From NCBI GenBank assembly GCA_026545765.1, contig CM048840.1, forward strand, positions 47,666,580 through 47,730,579: DNA of 64,000 nucleotides, in the 5' to 3' direction. The notes below the pieces were generated by a model. It searched no databases, was not told where the DNA came from, and worked only from the letters and a program-made list of their open reading frames with translations. Position 1 is the first letter of the stretch. Each line of letters begins with the position of its first letter. The position numbers were made by a program, and so were the translations under genes. Positions 59,313 to 64,000 of the stretch are shown piece after piece. The stretch comes from Plantago major. Its lineage: Eukaryota; Streptophyta; Magnoliopsida; Lamiales; Plantaginaceae.

Positions 59313-60170
59313 TAGTGTTGGGATTGGGTCGGGTTTTCGGGTTTGGGTATTCAATATTCAGGTATCGGGTACCCGAACACGGGTACGCGATCAGAGCTTA
59401 AAGTTTCGGCTCGGGTACCCAAATTAGTTCGGGTACCCGAATTGAATTTTCATTTTAGTTTTTTTTATTTTTATTTTAAATTCAGACCTGTACAAATTAA
59501 TATTTCTACTTAATTTCTACCATTGTCATCAATAGAACAGTCCTTTGATGAGTAATTCATTACGGACTACAGTATGTTATTTATGCTTATTTCAAGTTCA
59601 ATTAACCAAAACCCCCGATTAAACACCAGAAGCACTAAAACCCCCAATTAAACACCCATCCACAGTCCAAATTCACCAACACAAATCACAAAATGAAATC
59701 CCAAAATCAAACAGTAAAACACCTTTAAATGGCTTAATCAAAAGCTTCTTCGCCGGCAGAGAAGTATTTGAGGTGGTGATTTTGTTGGAATCTAGGGAGT
59801 AGGACTTGGCCTTTTTCATCCCCGGTGGAATTGGGAATGATTGGGCGGCGGCTACGGTGTGGAGGATGAGCGTTTGGAGGTGGAGGTGGGAGGTTGAGAC
59901 ATGGAAGATGGGAGATTGATTGGGATGAATCAATCAATGTTTAACAAGCACATCTTTCACAGAAATGAGAGAGAAGCAAGAAGAAAGGAAGAAGAGCGTC
60001 TTGGGTACAAAATTTTGTACCCGAAACCCGTTTTTTAATTAGTGAAAAACCCGAACCCGAAATGATCGGGTAACCCAAACCCGAAGTGAGCCCTTATACC
60101 CGACCCAAAAACCCAAACCCAAATTATTCGGGTCAGGTACCCAATTACCCGACCCAAATGCCCAGCCCTA
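59313..60170. mobile_element. hAT-type element with perfect 8-bp target duplication and captured sequence
   Basis: The ends are TAGTGTTGGGATTGGGTCGG and, on the - strand, TAGGGCTGGGCATTTGGGTC. Both are followed by many GGGTACCCGA / ACCCGAACCC subterminal words. GTGGTTAC flanks both sides (59305-59312 and 60171-60178), a perfect 8-bp duplication. The interior (59.6-59.99 kb) has the composition of host gene sequence rather than of element ends. Confidence 0.8.
59724..59834 (-). pseudogene. Captured fragment resembling the N-terminus of CULLIN4
   Basis: On the - strand the frame reads PIPPGMKKAKSYSLDSNK, then SLPAKKLLIKPFKG. Plant CUL4 proteins begin with a low-complexity stretch, then PPMKKAKS-x-SLD-x-NK, and later (Q)PAKKLVIKLLKAKP. 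Both blocks match in order, with the linker between them shortened. The similarity stops at AAAG|GTGTTT, which looks like a splice donor, as if unspliced genomic sequence had been captured. CUL4 is the scaffold of DDB1-type ubiquitin ligases. The fragment is too short to function and its identity rests on remembered family sequence. Confidence 0.4.
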
Positions 60171-60178
60171 GTGGTTAC

Positions 60179-60699
60179 AATTGCCATCGGCAATCAAAAA
60201 AAGTTTCAATCCCGATCACTATCTGAAAAAATTAACTGGCGAGCTCGGTTATACAACGAGTGATTTTTTTTTTTTTTATACCTCTAGGGTCTATAGTGTA
60301 TACTCATTTCGTCCAGACCTTACCCATTACGAACACTATTTTAGACGTACCTCGATGTAGTTTAATTCACCGTCTTCCTACTTTCCTTATAGAGTATATG
60401 ATTTTATTTCCTTATTTCTACATGTTTGATGTCATTAATGTTCACTTTAATTATAACACATTAAAAATCAATTCATAGTTTCATACATACCCTAGTAATG
60501 CATTTTTGGTTTCCTTAGAGGTACATCACTTCTAGAAATGTTTCACATGAATGGGTAGTATTCCACCTTTGAGGTCTTGATTTATGATTCATCCACTCAC
60601 TCTCGGCTAGACATACTAGACGATAGGATGATTAAGATGACAACCAAATTTAAGAACTAGTGGTTTGCTCCCCTTTATTTAAAAAAATAATAATAAAAT
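60179..60699. other. Gene-free stretch
   Basis: AT-rich; a T-run at 60263-60277. Nothing recognised. Confidence 0.4.
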
Positions 60700-61410
60700 T
60701 GTAACTACATGACCACTAATCGATTTAATCGACCTTCGTGATTATTCATGTACTATCTGGGTGATATACTTGCTAATCGCATCAACACAAGTCCTTTTCC
60801 ACGCACTTTATCCTCACTCGTACGCGAACCGGGAGACTTCCCAGCTGGTCATCCAATATAAGATTGACCAAAAGCAAGCGCGCTTAACTATGAAGTTCTT
60901 ATGGGTGGATTATTGAAAAGAAAGGTGCATTTTGTTGGTATGAGTAGCGTTCTCGATCCCTTTGCGCTCTTTGGACTTGACTTGAAATTTCGAGGCGTTA
61001 CATTCACCCCACTTGAATTGTGCGACGTCCCTGCTGCACCTTAGTGCCAACCGTCAACCCCTTGTGGGTTTTGGGTTGGCATGACTCTGATACCATTTGT
61101 AACGACCCGACCACTAATCGATCAAGTCTCGACCCTTAGAGCCTGCACAGTTACTCATGGGCAGTTCGCCGGGTGATATGCTGGCCCCACTTTACCAACA
61201 CATGTCCTTTTTCACGCACTTTGTCCTCACTCGTGCACGAATCAGGAGACTTACCAGTTGGTCACCCATTATAAGATTACTCAAGCGCAAACACGCTTAA
61301 CTCTAGAGTTGTTATTGGTATATTTTTAAAAAGAAAGATTTATTATTACGAATAACGTTCTCGATCCCTTTCTACTTTTTGAATTTGATTTGAAATTTCG
61401 GGCATTTACA
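60700..61410 (-). mobile_element. Cassandra-type TRIM (miniature LTR retrotransposon) with 5S-like promoters
   Basis: Two direct repeats, 60700-61002 and 61098-61410 (TGTAAC..TTACA), flank only 95 bp. Read on the - strand, the internal part starts AATGGTATCAGAGTCATGCC, a primer site for initiator tRNA-Met, and ends in a purine tract (CAAGTGGGGTGAA). That is a complete TRIM layout with no coding capacity. Each LTR holds a 5S-rRNA-like segment: box A AGTTAAGCG(T/C)G(T/C)TTG (61285-61302 and about 60872-60890) and box C GGGTGACCAACTGG or GGATGACCAGCTGG (61254-61270 and 60841-60856). 5S-derived LTRs define the Cassandra family. The two LTRs differ at many positions, so the insertion is old. No target duplication remains. 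Confidence 0.75.
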
Positions 61411-61870
61411 GAGATATTCATACCTACCAACCTGCATGTAATATTAATAAGAGAAGGTTCTTCATTGATAGGCTGGAATAGTGAATAATGTATTTATTCA
61501 CACTTTTTCTAATAATACTATTAAGATTATGGATTAGGCGTGTGTTCACGAGAAAATCTATCCGTGTTAGTGTAACTAGTTCCAACTTCTAAGTCTAAGT
61601 TCTCCATTTATCAATAAAAAAATATACTCCCCATTTTCAATTGCAACCATTGAACTTTTTGTCCGTTTGGTGAATTACATATATTTCATTTTTTGAAAAA
61701 TTATATTCTTAATTAATAATTTCTTTTCACATTCACTACTTATTTAAGAAACGAATATTATCATGCTGTAGTGGCAGCGGGATGCAAATCTTGGGACGAC
61801 GGGATTTGCATTGCAGGCGTCAATTTTTTTTTTCTTTTTTGCAGCTGGCCCACCTCATTGTTATTTTTAT

Positions 61871-62760
61871 GAGTGCCGCTAAACGCAACACCGTTTACGC
61901 TAAATGCAACACCAAATATTTGTAACTTGACTAAAATGTCCCTAACTCATAAAATAATCTTATAAAATTAACGAAAAATCAAATAACTCGTTTATACAAA
62001 CAAAAAAATATTAACATGCACGATTGAACACAAAATAACAACAATAAAAAAAATTGATAATGAAAAAAGAATATTTTTTTTAGAAAAATGTTCCGTTTAT
62101 ACAAATACAAAAACATTAACATGCACGATTGAACAACAATCAAAATTTTTTTTGAAGAATGAAAAAAGAATTAAATGTTTCTAAATATATATATGAATGA
62201 AAAAAAATTAAATGTGTATAAATATATATATACGACTTATTTTAAAAAAATAAATAAAAAGGCAATTGTTACAACCGGCCATTTCAACAAATGGCCTGTT
62301 GTACATGCCTTTTTTTTTTTTAAAAAAAAATTTCTTGTTAATTTTTTGTTTTAAATAAGTTGTCACAACAGTTTCACAACAATTGTCACGATTGAACAGC
62401 ACTTTACCACAATTTTACAACAATTATCATAGACAAACACTTTACCAACACTTGATCCATTTTCTTTTCATTCTTTAAAAAAATTCGATTCTTGTTCAAT
62501 CGTGCATGTTAATGTTTTTGTATTTGTATGAATGAAATATTTTTCTAAAAAAATTAATTTTTTTTTCATTTTTGATTTTTTTATTGTTGTTATTTTGTGT
62601 TCAATCGTGCATGTTAATGTTTTTGTGTTTGTATAAACGAATTATTTCGATTTTTCGTTAATTTTATAAGATTTTTTATGAGTTAGGGGTATTTTAGTCA
62701 AGTTACAAATATTTGGTGTTGCGTTTAGCGGAAACGGTGTTGCGTTTAACATTCCTGATT
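61871..62760. mobile_element. Large foldback element, about 890 bp
   Basis: The left arm (61871-62190) and the right arm (about 62440-62755) are inverse copies. The ends are GCCGCTAAACGCAACACCG and, on the - strand, GTTAAACGCAACACCG, followed in both by AACACCAAATATTTGTAACT and TGACTAAAAT. Within each arm a unit of about 108 bp containing ATTAACATGCACGATTGAAC occurs twice. The 250-bp centre is AT-rich with CACAACAATT words. No coding potential and no clear target duplication. Confidence 0.75.
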
Positions 62761-63672
62761 TTTATTTGTTTCATATTTTCTTTTCTTCATAATTAATAAA
62801 ATATAAATATAAAAATATAAAAGTTATACGATTTTTAAAATTTTTCGTCCTCAGAGACCACTTTTGACTATATTTTGACCCTTCTAAATTTTAGGATTTT
62901 TATGTTCTTCATAAAAAAAAATACATTTATAAATGCAATTTCATTAATTTCAACTTCTAAACACTTTTACAATATGGTAAATATGTTAAAGAAAAAATGA
63001 AAAATAAAAAACACTATTAATGATCGTGGCCACAATCCATTAGACAAGATTTTTTTCAGATTCAGTATTCATTTCAGTCGTGGCTCACAACCGTCACAAA
63101 TAACGATCTTCGCGATAACTCATTAGCCATAGTCTTACATGTCGTCCACGTCTTTAGTAGACAAGGCAAGTTAAAAGGTATTGTGGTCAATTTGGGTTTT
63201 TGGCATTTGGACTCGTGGACTTGTTGTGTTTATGTTTGAACTAGGCTTGGTAATGTTGAAAGGGGAAAATCAGAGCCAATGGCACTTTGACAAGGGGTAT
63301 TTTGTTCGACCCAAAGTAATACTAGGAAATTTGTTGTCAAAGACCAAATTTACTCATGAAGTATAAAAAAGGGACCTTGTAAAAAAATAAAGCAAACATA
63401 AAGAAAATGCAACGGGTATATTTAGAGTGAAGATATACAGTTTTGTTGTATATCTAGAGTTGTATTAACTGTATATTTATTGTGAAGAAATACAGTAAAA
63501 ATAAAATGACTTATTCTTTATATAGGTTTACAATTAGGTACCCCTCCTTTCAATTTGTGTAAGTTTTTTTTTTTTTTTGAGCAACACAAAGTACGATATA
63601 TATACTAAACCAAAGAAAATGTATAGGAACTCGTACCGATGCAGGATGGTAGCTCTTTTAATATTTTATCTT
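62761..63672. other. Gene-free stretch
   Basis: AT-rich, with no recognisable gene or element end. A T-run (63567-63579) lies before the RNase H fragment. Confidence 0.4.
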
Positions 63673-64000
63673 TCACACATTCGATACGAGCCGGGTGCGT
63701 AAAGTACAACGATCTGAAACAACTAACGGTGCTAACCAAACTGGACAACTATCCCAAACATACAAAATTGGAGTTGCCTGGTCGCTAGTGCCTATACTAG
63801 AGGTCGTAGAACTACCACTACTACTAACCGCTGAACTAGAACCGAAACTAGGAGAACTACCAAACTTGGCCAAGACGTCAGCAAGATCATTGGCCTCCCT
63901 GTACACAAAAGAAAATCTAACTGTCTGGAAACGACGCAACTGCAAGGAGCTGGCGGTGCGCTCGAGCTGGGAACTACCAAAATTGTGTAAGTTGGTTAGA
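63673..64000 (-). pseudogene. RNase H domain end of a non-LTR-type retroelement, cut by the window edge
   Basis: The - strand frame is open from the window edge and reads LTNLHNFGSSQLERTASSLQ, then RRFQTVRFSFVYREANDLAD and VLAKFGSS. The block F-x-F-VYREAN-x-x-AD-x-LAKFG is the final strand and helix of the RNase H domain (RVT_3) found at the C-terminus of plant LINE polyproteins and some domesticated copies. A serine-rich stretch follows and the frame ends at 63673 with a tail WDSCPVWLAPLVVSD that is typical after this domain. The rest of the protein would lie beyond the window. Confidence 0.65.

Overview
This window is nuclear DNA from a flowering plant, most likely a eudicot. Its genes are intron-rich with GT-AG splice sites, every recognisable protein belongs to a plant family, and the space between genes is packed with plant transposons. 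The MITE families (Stowaway-type CTCCCTCC ends, and an AAGTCTC..AGAGAC family) remind me of Caryophyllales genomes, but that placement is only an impression. No database search was possible; family names come from reading the translations and motifs.

Five host genes can be read. (1) 7.4-12.0 kb, + strand: a 178-residue acidic protein with one C-terminal membrane segment, function not recognised, with a 3.7-kb last intron. (2) 13.5-14.9 kb, - strand: an F-box protein of the SKIP24 type, four exons, convergent with gene 1. (3) 19.1-25.5 kb, - strand: a nuclear-envelope membrane protein of the NEMP/PNET2 (DUF2215) family, ten exons, 499 residues. (4) 35.1-51.7 kb, + strand: a complete villin (VLN4/5 type), 22 coding exons plus a 5'UTR intron, 961 residues, including an 11-nt microexon and two GC-AG introns. 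(5) 56.7-57.9 kb, - strand: a single-exon ATL-type RING-H2 ubiquitin ligase of 410 residues. The genes share no pathway; villin (actin bundling) and PNET2 (nuclear membrane) are housekeeping cell-architecture genes, while SKIP24 and ATL are separate parts of the ubiquitin system.

The rest is mobile-element sediment. 1-5.1 kb is the 3' part of an Athila/Tat-like Ty3 fossil ending in a 1.36-kb LTR with an internal 257-bp duplication. 15.0-17.7 kb holds a Tourist-like MITE abutting a long-TIR element filled with a short repeated motif. 25.7-28.1 kb is a nest: a hAT element with a perfect 8-bp target duplication contains a second hAT element and a solo LTR with a perfect 5-bp duplication. 28.5-34 kb carries a Ty1/copia fragment, a Mutator-like MITE with a perfect 9-bp duplication, a LINE-like scrap and another Athila/Tat-like fossil. 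51.9-55.8 kb holds an RNase H scrap, a second long-TIR motif-array element and a PIF/Harbinger transposase fragment. 59.3-64 kb holds a hAT element carrying what looks like a piece of a CULLIN4 gene, a Cassandra TRIM with a 5S-rRNA-like promoter, a large foldback element and an RNase H fragment running off the edge.

The most unusual signals are the two long-TIR elements at 15.7-17.7 and 52.8-54.6 kb. Each is filled with dozens of degenerate copies of a related AGACAAT-like motif, an architecture reminiscent of the motif arrays bound by VANC proteins in Arabidopsis VANDAL elements. Next come the CUL4-like capture, the 5S-carrying Cassandra element and the near-perfect hairpin in the last intron of gene 1.
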